A stretch of 64,000 bases of DNA, from the NCBI RefSeq assembly GCF_001299475.1, contig NZ_CYUJ01000002.1, positions 186,001-250,000 of the forward strand. The letters are read 5' to 3'. A program made the position numbers and the translations under genes. Under the pieces are notes generated by a model. That model was not told where the DNA came from. It saw only the letters and a program-made list of their open reading frames with translations, and searched no databases. The stretch comes from Neofamilia massiliensis. GTDB lineage: Bacteria; Bacillota; Clostridia; Tissierellales; Peptoniphilaceae. Shown here piece by piece: positions 8,025 to 15,696 of the stretch. How positions within the stretch are numbered: the stretch's first letter is position 1; each line of letters starts with the position of its first letter.

Positions 8025-8930
8025 ATGATAGATAATAAGAAAATAAATGAAGGAATAACTTTGGCTATTTTGGCAGCTGGTCTTTATGCAATAAGTGCCC
8101 CTTTTTCAAAAATCCTTTTGGCCTATATGGAGCCAACTTTAATGGCGGGATTTTTATATTTGGGTGCAGGTTTGGGAATGGTATTTTTAACTTTTTTTAG
8201 GAAGATGAGGGTCAAGGACCAAGTAGAGGCAAGGCTTACTAAGAGAGAACTTCCCTTTACTATAGCCATGGTTCTTTTAGATATTATTGCACCAATTTGT
8301 CTGCTTATTGGTCTAAGTTCTTCAAGTGCTGCTAGTGCGTCTCTGCTTAATAATTTTGAAATTGTAGCTACTGCCTTAATTGCCCTAGGAGTTTTTAAGG
8401 AAAAGATCAGCCTAAGACTTTGGTTGGGAATTATTTTTATCAGTTTGTCTTGTATGATTTTGTCTTTTGAGGATTTTTCGTCTTTGAAATTTTCTTACGG
8501 ATCTTTATTTGTCTTACTTGCTGCTGTTTGTTGGGGCTTTGAAAATAATTGTACTAGAAAAATTTCTTCTAAGGATCCTCTTGAAATTGTTTTGATTAAG
8601 GGAATTTTTTCTGGTCTAGGTTCTCTTATTATTGGCCTAGTTATTGGTGAAAGGGTTCAAAATCTTTGGAGCGTTTTTGCAGTTTTGCTTTTAGGTTTTG
8701 TGGCCTATGGGCTTAGTATTTATTTTTATGTTTATGCTCAAAGGTATTTGGGTGCTGCTAGGACTAGTGCCTATTATGCAGTGGCTCCTTTTATTGCAAC
8801 TTTTTTGTCTTTGATAATTTTTAAAGAAATGCCAGGGGCAAATTATTTTCTTGCCTTGGCTTTAATGGCTATTGGAGCCTTTGTTTCTTCTAATGACAAA
8901 CCCTTGTTTAAAAAGTCTAAGGATATTTGA
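8025..8930 (+). CDS. EamA/DMT-family membrane transporter
   Basis: 301 residues forming ten predicted membrane helices in two EamA repeats (about 10-145 and 158-292), the usual size of drug/metabolite transporters. The second repeat opens with LLAAVCWGFENNCTRK, the typical start of EamA halves. The binding site is aggagtgtcaag before ATG. It is divergently paired with a TetR regulator, so export of a compound sensed by that regulator is plausible. The substrate cannot be read from sequence. Confidence 0.88.
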   Translation: MIDNKKINEGITLAILAAGLYAISAPFSKILLAYMEPTLMAGFLYLGAGLGMVFLTFFRKMRVKDQVEARLTKRELPFTIAMVLLDIIAPICLLIGLSSSSAASASLLNNFEIVATALIALGVFKEKISLRLWLGIIFISLSCMILSFEDFSSLKFSYGSLFVLLAAVCWGFENNCTRKISSKDPLEIVLIKGIFSGLGSLIIGLVIGERVQNLWSVFAVLLLGFVAYGLSIYFYVYAQRYLGAARTSAYYAVAPFIATFLSLIIFKEMPGANYFLALALMAIGAFVSSNDKPLFKKSKDI

Positions 8931-8974
8931 GAAGTTTTAATAAAGAGTTTGGAGTTATTTATAACAAATAGAAA

Positions 8975-9120
8975 GGGGACACAGCTAAATAGGCCGTCGA
9001 ATTCTAGCCAATCGACCTTCTCTTTCGGTCGGCAGTAATATGGTAAAGGGGGACAGACCACAAGGGTCAGTCCCCACGATATTGCAATCAAAGGGGAGAT
9101 TTGGACTAGGGCTTTGAATG
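8975..9120. repeat. Composite dispersed repeat (GGGGAC type plus copy-3 insert)
   Basis: The block begins ggggacacagct, as at 271. It then holds 8991-9032, the inverted match of 1960-2000; then a hairpin-forming gggggacagacc...gtcagtcccc (9048-9075); then atttggactagggctt, the inverted match of 1905-1920. It fills the gap between two genes and does not code. The mosaic order shows that the two repeat types travel together. Confidence 0.7.
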
Positions 9121-9219
9121 TCTCTTAATGTTTTGTAGGCTGAGAAAATTTTCTATCTTTAAATCTATTTTAAATTGGGTAGATTTAAAGATAGAAAAAT
9201 AAAAATACTAGGAGAAGAC

Positions 9220-9702
9220 ATGGAAGAAAACAAAGACTTATTTTTTAGAGAAGATTTAGAGGACCTTAGCCACAGTTTTGGAAAAGGAAACCAAGAAGGT
9301 GTTAAGGCTGCTCTTAGGGTCTGCCAGGATTATTTTGACCAGGTTTCTGAAAGTCATATTAGTGAAATTGCTTCAGCCTTTGAAGTTGATGAAAAGATTA
9401 TTAACACTCTCCTTAGGTTTATGCCTGGAATAAAAAAGTCAGCCCTAGTTTACGACATAGTTTGTTGTACTGGACCAAGGTGTGCCAAGAGAAATTCAGC
9501 TGAGGTCATTAAAGTTATAAGGTCGGAATTGGGTTTTGATTTTAATCAAACTAGTTGTGATGGGAAGGTTCGCCTAAGAAGTCAAAACTGTTTTAGGCAC
9601 TGCACCAAGGGGCCTAATGTTTTAGTAAACGACAAGTTTTTCCACAATATGGACGCCGAAAAGGCCAAGGACTTAATGAAAAAGATAAAAGAAGATTTGT
9701 AG
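9220..9702 (+). CDS. NuoE-like [2Fe-2S] thioredoxin-fold protein
   Basis: 160 residues from ATG 9220, which has aggaga five bases upstream; an in-frame TTG at 9175 has no binding site. The N-terminal half is a helical bundle as in the 24-kDa subunit of NADH dehydrogenase. The C-terminal half carries CCTGPRC and CFRHC, the four-cysteine pattern (C-x4-C ... C-x3-C) of thioredoxin-like [2Fe-2S] ferredoxins, and GPNVLVND. NuoE proteins normally pair with a NuoF flavoprotein, but none is nearby, so the electron partner is unknown. It lies between a repeat and a shared terminator. Confidence 0.85.
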   Translation: MEENKDLFFREDLEDLSHSFGKGNQEGVKAALRVCQDYFDQVSESHISEIASAFEVDEKIINTLLRFMPGIKKSALVYDIVCCTGPRCAKRNSAEVIKVIRSELGFDFNQTSCDGKVRLRSQNCFRHCTKGPNVLVNDKFFHNMDAEKAKDLMKKIKEDL

Positions 9703-9709
9703 ATAAAAT

Positions 9710-9740
9710 AAGACCAGGAAATTTAGATCCTGGTCTTTTC
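9710..9740. terminator. Bidirectional terminator
   Basis: AAGACCAGGA (9710-9719) pairs with TCCTGGTCTT (9728-9737). It sits between convergent genes ending at 9702 and 9744. Confidence 0.85.
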
Positions 9741-9743
9741 ATT

Positions 9744-11114
9744 TTATAAATCATTTAAAATTCTTGCGATTTGGACTCCTGATGCTGAGGCTTGGGATAG
9801 GGAGTGAGTTAGACCTGAGCCGTCGCCTACTGCATAAAGGCCCTTCTTTTCAGTTTGGAAGTTTTGGTCAATGCTAACTTGGGAGTTATAAAATTTTACT
9901 TCAACTCCATATAGAAGGGTGTCTTCGTTGGCAGTTCCTGGGGCGATTTTATCTAGCTGGTAGATCATTTCTATTATTGTGTCCAGCTGTCTTTTTGGAA
10001 TTACTAGAGAAAGATCGCCAGGGGTAGCTTGAAGGGTTGGCTTAGTAAAGCACTTTCTCATTCTTCTTTCTGAAGACCTTCTGCCTTTGACCAGGTCGCC
10101 GAACCTTTGCATAAGAACTCCGCCACCTAACATATTTGAAAGTCTGGCTATGGACTCGCCGTATTCGTTTGAGTCTCTAAAGGGTTCAGTAAAAGTGTTA
10201 GAAACCAAAAGGGCAAAGTTAGTGTTTGGAGAGAGTTTGTTCTTGTCAGCATAGGCATGGCCATTTACTGTAATTAGGCCGCCTGTATTTTCTGCAACTA
10301 CATTGCCATAAGGGTTCATACAAAAAGTTCTAACCATGTCGTTGTACTTGTCTGACTTAAAGACGATTTTTGCTTCATAAACTTCGTCTGTTAGGTGTTT
10401 GAAAATTTCTCCTGGAAGTTCAACTCTAACTCCAATGTCAACCTTGTTAGATTTTGTCTCTATGGAAAACCTGTCAAAGATTTTGCTCATCCATTTTGAT
10501 CCAGACCTGCCAGAGGCAAGGACTAAGTTGTCACAAGTAAAAATTCCCTTGTCTGTATGGACCAAGTATTTGCCATTTTCGTAGTCTATTTCCCTGGCGA
10601 TGGTGTTAAACATATAGCTTACTGAGTCTTTGGTATAGGCATAAACTTTCTTTAGAATTTCTTGGTTCCTATCTGTGCCAAAGTGTCTGACCTTGGCATC
10701 AAGTAGGTGGAGATTGTTTTTTAGACAAAGGGTCTTTAAGTTGGTAGAAGTTGTTTCGTAGAGTTTTGATTCTCCCTTATCAAAGCTGACCATGGCCTTG
10801 TCTACATATTCCATTAGCTCTAGCGCCTTTTTTTCGCCAAGAACCCTGTGAAGGTCGCCGCCAAATTCTGTGGTAATGTTGTATTTTCCATCTGACAAAG
10901 TTCCTGCTCCGCCAAAGCCTTGCATAATATTACATGGCTTGCAGTTTATACAAGTTTCAACTTTTCCAGCAGTTATTGGACAAGACCTTTTATAAATGTC
11001 GTTGCCTCCATCTATTATGAGAATTGATTTTTTTGTTTGTAATTTTGTAAATTCGTAGGCAGCAAAAACTCCGGCAGCTCCTGAGCCTACAAAGATTATG
11101 TCATAAGATTTCAT
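9744..11114 (-). CDS. FAD-dependent oxidoreductase (COG2509-type)
   Basis: 456 residues. The N-terminal dinucleotide fold has VGSGAAGVFAAYEF, then IIDGG at the end of beta-2. A cysteine group (SCPITAGKVETCINCKPC) precedes the glycine-rich GFGGAGTLSDGKYN segment. The C-terminus ends with the FAD-contact block YAVGDGSGLTHSLSQASASG. This layout fits the uncharacterised FAD-dependent dehydrogenases of COG2509. The CxxCKPC cluster may be redox-active or bind iron-sulfur. It faces the NuoE-like ferredoxin, a possible but unproven partner. The binding site aggagg is about 14 bases before the start. Substrate unknown. Confidence 0.85.
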   Translation of the reverse strand: MKSYDIIFVGSGAAGVFAAYEFTKLQTKKSILIIDGGNDIYKRSCPITAGKVETCINCKPCNIMQGFGGAGTLSDGKYNITTEFGGDLHRVLGEKKALELMEYVDKAMVSFDKGESKLYETTSTNLKTLCLKNNLHLLDAKVRHFGTDRNQEILKKVYAYTKDSVSYMFNTIAREIDYENGKYLVHTDKGIFTCDNLVLASGRSGSKWMSKIFDRFSIETKSNKVDIGVRVELPGEIFKHLTDEVYEAKIVFKSDKYNDMVRTFCMNPYGNVVAENTGGLITVNGHAYADKNKLSPNTNFALLVSNTFTEPFRDSNEYGESIARLSNMLGGGVLMQRFGDLVKGRRSSERRMRKCFTKPTLQATPGDLSLVIPKRQLDTIIEMIYQLDKIAPGTANEDTLLYGVEVKFYNSQVSIDQNFQTEKKGLYAVGDGSGLTHSLSQASASGVQIARILNDL

Positions 11115-11170
11115 TTTATCAGCTAAGCCTCCTAGGATAATTTTACCAAGAAAGATAAAAAATTCAAAGT

Positions 11171-11199
11171 AAAAAAAGGACCCAGATCTTGGGCCCTTA
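11171..11199 (-). terminator. Terminator of the hydroxyacid dehydrogenase gene
   Basis: On the minus strand GGGCCCAAGA pairs with TCTGGGTCC and is followed by seven T residues. It lies just after the stop at 11212. Confidence 0.75.
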
Positions 11200-11211
11200 A
11201 AAAATCTCTTT

Positions 11212-12165
11212 TTAGATTCTAGTTTTTATGTCTCTTCCCTTTAAAAAATCTTCAGCATTTGCAAAGACGATTTCCGCTCTCTTATCCATTGATTCTCTAG
11301 TGAAAAATCCTATGTGGGGAGTGAGTAAGGCCAGGTCTTGGTCTAGGATTTCTTCGCCAGCTGTAAATGGTGGCTCTGTATCAAAGACGTCAATGCCTGC
11401 TCCTGCAAGTTTTTTATTTTTAAGGGCGTGGACTAGGGCCTTTGTGTTTACAATTGGACCTCTGGCGCAGTTAATTAATATTGCAGATTCTTTCATCAAG
11501 GCAAGTTCTCTTTCAGAAATTGTGTCTCTTGTTGAATCGTTTAGAGGCAAGTGGACTGTTACTATGTCAGAGATTTTTAAAAGTTCGTCTAGGTCTAGGA
11601 ATTTTACTCCAAGGTCTAGGGCTTCTTTGGACTGAGATCTGTTGTAGCCGTAAAGGTCTGCTCCAAAGGCCTTAAAGAGTTCTGCTGTTCGAAGGCCGAT
11701 TTTTCCAACTCCAATTATGCCAACTTTTTTCCCTGCAATTTCTTGGCCAAGAAAGTCAGAGGTTTTCATTTTATTTCTTGTTCCCCAGTCGGCTTTTTTT
11801 ATGTCTCTAAGTAGGTTTATTGTCATGCCAATGGCCAGTTCTGCAACTGCTTGGTCTGAATAGCCTGCAGCATTTGAAACGATTATGCCCTTGGACTTGG
11901 CTAGGTCAACTGGCACGTGGTCAGTTCCTGTAAAGGCAATGTTGATGTATTTTAGATTTTTGTTTTCTTCAATAACTGCTTCTGGCATTTTTGTGTTGGC
12001 GAGAATTATTTGGTCGGCGTCTTTAGTTCTTTCTAGCCATTCTTCTGTGCTTGTTGGCTTTGTGTCATAAAAGGCAAAGTCATTGCCGGCAGTTTTTAAA
12101 TTTTTCCCGTAGTTTTCTAAAGCTTCTTTACTAATTGTTAGTGGTTCAACTAATACTGTTTTCAT
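11212..12165 (-). CDS. D-2-hydroxyacid dehydrogenase (NAD-dependent)
   Basis: 317 residues with the D-isomer-specific 2-hydroxyacid dehydrogenase layout. The NAD fold starts at about 145 with KKVGIIGVGKIGLRTAELF. The catalytic set is Arg in INCARGPIVNT, Glu in DVFDTEPP, and His in LLTPHIGFFT. Length is typical for lactate, glycerate or phosphoglycerate-type members, with no ACT domain. It stands alone on the minus strand, divergent from the CYTH fusion gene. The gap holds TATACCC (12204) and GGGTATA (12242) as an inverted pair of unknown use. Substrate not determinable. Confidence 0.88.
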   Translation of the reverse strand: MKTVLVEPLTISKEALENYGKNLKTAGNDFAFYDTKPTSTEEWLERTKDADQIILANTKMPEAVIEENKNLKYINIAFTGTDHVPVDLAKSKGIIVSNAAGYSDQAVAELAIGMTINLLRDIKKADWGTRNKMKTSDFLGQEIAGKKVGIIGVGKIGLRTAELFKAFGADLYGYNRSQSKEALDLGVKFLDLDELLKISDIVTVHLPLNDSTRDTISERELALMKESAILINCARGPIVNTKALVHALKNKKLAGAGIDVFDTEPPFTAGEEILDQDLALLTPHIGFFTRESMDKRAEIVFANAEDFLKGRDIKTRI

Positions 12166-12270
12166 ATTTTATCCGTCCTCTCTTTTTCTTTTCGTATTTA
12201 TCCTATACCCTTCTTCTCTAGTCTTAAGATAGGAATTTTTAGGGTATAAGCGATAATAAGAGGAGGCTAG

Positions 12271-13242
12271 ATGATGAACAAGAACGATATTAAAAAAACT
12301 TATGTCCTTTTAAGGGGAAGTGAAAGTGATTGGGAAAAAATAGAAGCAGGAAAGAGCCTGTATTTTTATTTAGATAAAAGAGTAGAAGGGGACCTTGTTG
12401 GATTTTTATTTGACCCAGATGAGAAAATTCTCTACGGCCAAATTAATTTTTCAGAAAGTGTCTGCCTGCCTGGAGATGACATGGTAGACTTTTCAAATGA
12501 ATACGACTTTGGAAACTTTTCTGTGGCTGGTGAGGGAGAAACTTGTGCCTGGGCCATTGAGTCTTTTATAAAAATTCATCAAGTCTACATTGAAGGCCTA
12601 GATGACTTTGAAAATGGAAAAGTCTTAGACGAAGAAGAGGCAAAGAACTTTTTAGCCTTAGTAAATGAAAACTATTTAGTTAAGGAAGATTTTGAACAGG
12701 AAATAAAATTTCTTCTAGCCAAGGAGACTTTTGAAAAAATTTATAAGGACTTTGTAAAAGATAAAAATCCAAAGAGACAGGTTAATTATTATTTCGACCC
12801 AAAAGCTTTAGTAAAAGACAAGTCGACTACTATTAGAATTAGAGAAAAAGCAGGCAAGTACACCTTGACAGTTAAAGAAAAAAAGATAGATGCTAAAGAT
12901 CTTTCAACAGAAAAGTCTGCAACTATTTCTAAAGATGATTTTGATAAAATTATGGCAGCAGGATCTTTAAAACTTGAAGACTATCTTGAAAATTCTCTAA
13001 AAGGATCTGTGCCATTTTTAGGATCTCTTGAAACTATAAGAGATGAAGTAAAATATAAAAACATAGCCCTGGCCTTTGATAAGTCTAGCTATTTTAATAA
13101 GGTCGACTATGAAATAGAAATGGAAGGTCCACAAAATAATATTTCTGAACTTAGAAAGACCCTAGGCCTTGATGAAGTTAAAGTCAATGACTTGTCTAAA
13201 TTTGGAAGATTTTTAAGAGCCTTGGAGGAAAGACAAGGTTAA
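12271..13242 (+). CDS. CYTH-domain protein with unknown N-terminal domain
   Basis: 323 residues; the next codon is also ATG (12274) and has the better distance from aggagg. Residues about 155-320 form a CYTH domain, a metal-dependent tunnel fold for triphosphates: EQEIKFLLA gives the signature E-x-E-x-K, followed by RIREKAGKYTLTVKEK and YEIEMEG at the usual places. The first about 150 residues (YLDKRVEGDLVGFLFDPDEK, then an acidic stretch) match no domain I recognise. CYTH members hydrolyse inorganic triphosphate or make cyclic AMP, and the signature Glu and Lys residues are present. The combination is unusual. Confidence 0.75.
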   Translation: MMNKNDIKKTYVLLRGSESDWEKIEAGKSLYFYLDKRVEGDLVGFLFDPDEKILYGQINFSESVCLPGDDMVDFSNEYDFGNFSVAGEGETCAWAIESFIKIHQVYIEGLDDFENGKVLDEEEAKNFLALVNENYLVKEDFEQEIKFLLAKETFEKIYKDFVKDKNPKRQVNYYFDPKALVKDKSTTIRIREKAGKYTLTVKEKKIDAKDLSTEKSATISKDDFDKIMAAGSLKLEDYLENSLKGSVPFLGSLETIRDEVKYKNIALAFDKSSYFNKVDYEIEMEGPQNNISELRKTLGLDEVKVNDLSKFGRFLRALEERQG

Positions 13243-13286
13243 TATTTAAGCTAGACTGAAATTCTTTATAAAAATTTAAATTTAAC

Positions 13287-13315
13287 TTGACAGACCTTGG
13301 CCCAAGTCTTATAAT
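13287..13315 (+). promoter_or_regulatory. Consensus promoter of the brnQ T-box transcript
   Basis: TTGACA (13287-13292), a 17-bp spacer and TATAAT (13310-13315) form a full consensus sigma-A promoter. It starts the long leader of the BrnQ gene. Confidence 0.9.
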
Positions 13316-13321
13316 ACTTTT

Positions 13322-13594
13322 AATAATAAAAAAATCTTAGAAATTAAATTTATGAAAAAACGAGTAGTCTTTTTGAAACTTCCAGAGAGTAGGCAGTTGG
13401 TGGGAGCTTATAGTTGAAATTAGATGAAAATCATTTTTCTTATAAAGCAGTCTGAATAAAGTAAGACTTGCCGTAGTGGTTTTTCGTTATCAAAACCCAA
13501 CATTGTTAGATGTTTGAGTGCTTAATTTTTAAGAAAAAAGGTGGTACCGCGGAAATTATTCGTCCTTTGTAAAATAGACAAGGGACTTTTTTTT
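13322..13594 (+). promoter_or_regulatory. T-box riboswitch leader upstream of brnQ
   Basis: About 270 bases. Stem I features are visible: AGTA in cgagtagtc (about 13371), cagagagta, and ggtgggagc. The invariant T-box AAGGTGGTACCGCG lies at 13539-13552. The terminator pairs GTCCTTTGT (from 13562) with ACAAGGGAC, followed by eight T residues. Uncharged tRNA binding would favour the antiterminator. I could not assign the specifier codon safely: AUC (in gaaaatcat) and GUA (in gaataaagtaag) are candidates. A branched-chain amino acid agrees with the transporter downstream. Confidence 0.93.
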
Positions 13595-13644
13595 ATAGGT
13601 AATTTGTCAATTTATTTTTCTAAGGTTTTAAGGGAGGAAGTTTT

Positions 13645-14982
13645 ATGAAAAAATTATCGAGAAGTGAATTTTCACAAGTAAGTGTTATGCTATTTGCTAT
13701 GTTTTTTGGTGCAGGAAATTTAATTTTTCCACCACTACTAGGCAACCAAGCAGGGACATTTTTGTGGCCAGCACTTTTAAGTTTTTCTATTACTGCAGTT
13801 TTGTTTCCTGTTCTTGGTTCTATTGCAGTTGGAAAAACTCGAGGACTTACAAATTTAGCTAATAGGGTTGGGCCAAAGTTTTCTATAGTTTTTACTTTAA
13901 TCACTTTTTTTTCTATAGGACCAGGTCTTGGAATTCCTAGGGCAGGAAGTGTTCCTTTTGAACTTGCAATTGCCCCTTATATTCCTGCAAACATTAATTT
14001 AAATGCTGCTAGATTTATTTATACTCTAATATTTTTTGCTTTTGCCTTACTTGTTAGTTTAAAACCAAATGAACTAGTGGACAAAATGGGAAAATATTTA
14101 AGCCCTCTTCTACTTATATTAATAGCCTTTATGTTTTTTAGACTTTTATTTTTGCCAGCTAGTGTTGCAGATCCTGTTGGCGCCTACAAAACTAGTCCTA
14201 TCGCCCAAGGATTTTTAAAAGGCTACGAAACTTTAGATGCAATAGCTGCTTTAAATTTTGGTTTGGTTATAGCTATGTCTATTTCTCAGCTTGGTATAGA
14301 AGATCAAAATGAAGTAACAAAATATACAGCTAAGGCTGGAATTGGCGCTGGAGCCTTATTATTTATTGTCTATGCCATGTTGTCTTTTTTAGGCCAAAGA
14401 TCTTCAGCTACTTTAGTTGGCGTTGAAAATGGAGCTATAATTTTATCAGAAGCTGTAAGTTTGGCCTTAGGAAATTTTGGTATAGTTTTACTTGCAGTAA
14501 TTTTTACTCTTGCTTGTTTAACAACTTGTATAGGTCTTATTACTTCAGGAGGAGATTACTTTTATAGACTTTTTAAAGAAAAAATTTCTTATAAAAGTTG
14601 GGTTATTATTTGGACCTTGTTCTCCTTTGTATTTGCAAACTTTGGTCTAAATAATTTGCTTGCTTATTCTGTTCCGTTACTGACTTTAATTTATCCTGTG
14701 TCTCTTTTATTAATTGTACTTGGAATAAGCCAAGACTATATAAAGTACCCAAGGCTTTCTTACCAAGTCGGAGCATTTTTAGCAGTGATTTTGCCTTTTA
14801 TTAACTTGGCCAACTCTTATAATATAAAATTGCCGTTTTTAACTGCCTTTGAACAAGGCTTAAAGTTTTCCGATGTAGGCTTAAGTTGGATTTTGCCAAC
14901 GACTTTTGCAGTTATTTTAGTTACTTTAATATATAAAGTCTTTTCTAGACAAGGCTCTAAGGTAAAAAGTGATTTGATATAA
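13645..14982 (+). CDS. brnQ: Branched-chain amino acid:cation symporter BrnQ
   Basis: 445 residues with about 12 membrane helices. The start (FAMFFGAGNLIFPPLLG) is the hallmark of LIV-II carriers, which import Leu, Ile and Val with Na+ or H+. GPGLGIPRAGSV and the end of the family layout are present, at the usual length. The binding site is agggaggaag. Expression is set by the T-box leader just upstream, so it should rise when a cognate branched-chain tRNA is uncharged. Monocistronic as far as visible. Confidence 0.95.
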   Translation: MKKLSRSEFSQVSVMLFAMFFGAGNLIFPPLLGNQAGTFLWPALLSFSITAVLFPVLGSIAVGKTRGLTNLANRVGPKFSIVFTLITFFSIGPGLGIPRAGSVPFELAIAPYIPANINLNAARFIYTLIFFAFALLVSLKPNELVDKMGKYLSPLLLILIAFMFFRLLFLPASVADPVGAYKTSPIAQGFLKGYETLDAIAALNFGLVIAMSISQLGIEDQNEVTKYTAKAGIGAGALLFIVYAMLSFLGQRSSATLVGVENGAIILSEAVSLALGNFGIVLLAVIFTLACLTTCIGLITSGGDYFYRLFKEKISYKSWVIIWTLFSFVFANFGLNNLLAYSVPLLTLIYPVSLLLIVLGISQDYIKYPRLSYQVGAFLAVILPFINLANSYNIKLPFLTAFEQGLKFSDVGLSWILPTTFAVILVTLIYKVFSRQGSKVKSDLI

Positions 14983-15052
14983 GTAGCTTAAAAAATTTGC
15001 TTTTGTCTATTAAGGGTATTAAGATAGAAGTAAAACTATATTAGGTGATTAA

Positions 15053-15637
15053 ATGAAATTGTGGCTTGTTAGACATGGACAAACTGATTTAAATAAAGAA
15101 AAATTAATGCAGGGCCTAGTGGACCAACCTCTAAATGACTTTGGCAGAGACCAGGCGAGAAGAGTTGGAAGGCTTAAAGGCGACTTAGTCTTTGATGGAG
15201 TTTATGCATCTCCATTAAGTAGGGCAAAAGAAACAGCTTCGATTATTGCAGGCATTCCCATAGATGAAGTTAAAGTCGATCAGAGAATAATTGAAGTTGA
15301 CTTTGGTCTTTATGACAAAAAGCCTTTTAAGAAACTCGGCCTAAAGATGTGGGCCTACTGGCTGCTTCCAGAAGTTTTTCCAAATCCAAAAACAGTTGAA
15401 TCAATTAACTCGATGACTGAGAGAGCAGGAAGTTTTTTAAAAGATTTAGAAAAAAAGTCTTATGACAATGTACTAGTTGTCTGCCACGGAGGAATTATTC
15501 GCGCCTTGGCTGGTTATTTGGAAAACAAAAAAAATAAAATCAAGTGGCGCCCAAAACCAAAAAACTGCGAACTAAAAGTCTATAATTTCGAAAATGGCAA
15601 ATGGACCTTTGAAAAATCAATTGTTGATGACAAATAA
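15053..15637 (+). CDS. Histidine phosphatase (phosphoglycerate-mutase-like)
   Basis: 194 residues of the histidine phosphatase superfamily. The catalytic LVRHGQTDLN lies at residues 4-13. ASPLSRAKETA follows, and the second histidine is in VVCHGGIIRAL. The Glu in the VDFGLYDK region is Asp/Phe-shifted compared with cobalamin phosphatase CobC-type members. These enzymes remove phosphate from small molecules. The substrate cannot be read. It is preceded by aggtgat and followed by a strong terminator. Confidence 0.9.
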   Translation: MKLWLVRHGQTDLNKEKLMQGLVDQPLNDFGRDQARRVGRLKGDLVFDGVYASPLSRAKETASIIAGIPIDEVKVDQRIIEVDFGLYDKKPFKKLGLKMWAYWLLPEVFPNPKTVESINSMTERAGSFLKDLEKKSYDNVLVVCHGGIIRALAGYLENKKNKIKWRPKPKNCELKVYNFENGKWTFEKSIVDDK

Positions 15638-15649
15638 ATATGGACACGA

Positions 15650-15677
15650 AAAAAGACCCAAGATCTGGGTCTTTTGT
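15650..15677. terminator. Bidirectional terminator
   Basis: AAAAGACCCA and TGGGTCTTTT form a long stem around agatc, with A- and T-runs at both sides. It lies between convergent genes ending at 15637 and 15697. Confidence 0.9.
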
Positions 15678-15696
15678 TTTGTGAGAAAGTTTTAAA

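Noticed and set aside
8843-9091. 82-codon minus-strand frame crossing the EamA gene end and the repeat
   Set aside because: It joins antisense of a real gene to repeat DNA; no binding site or domain.
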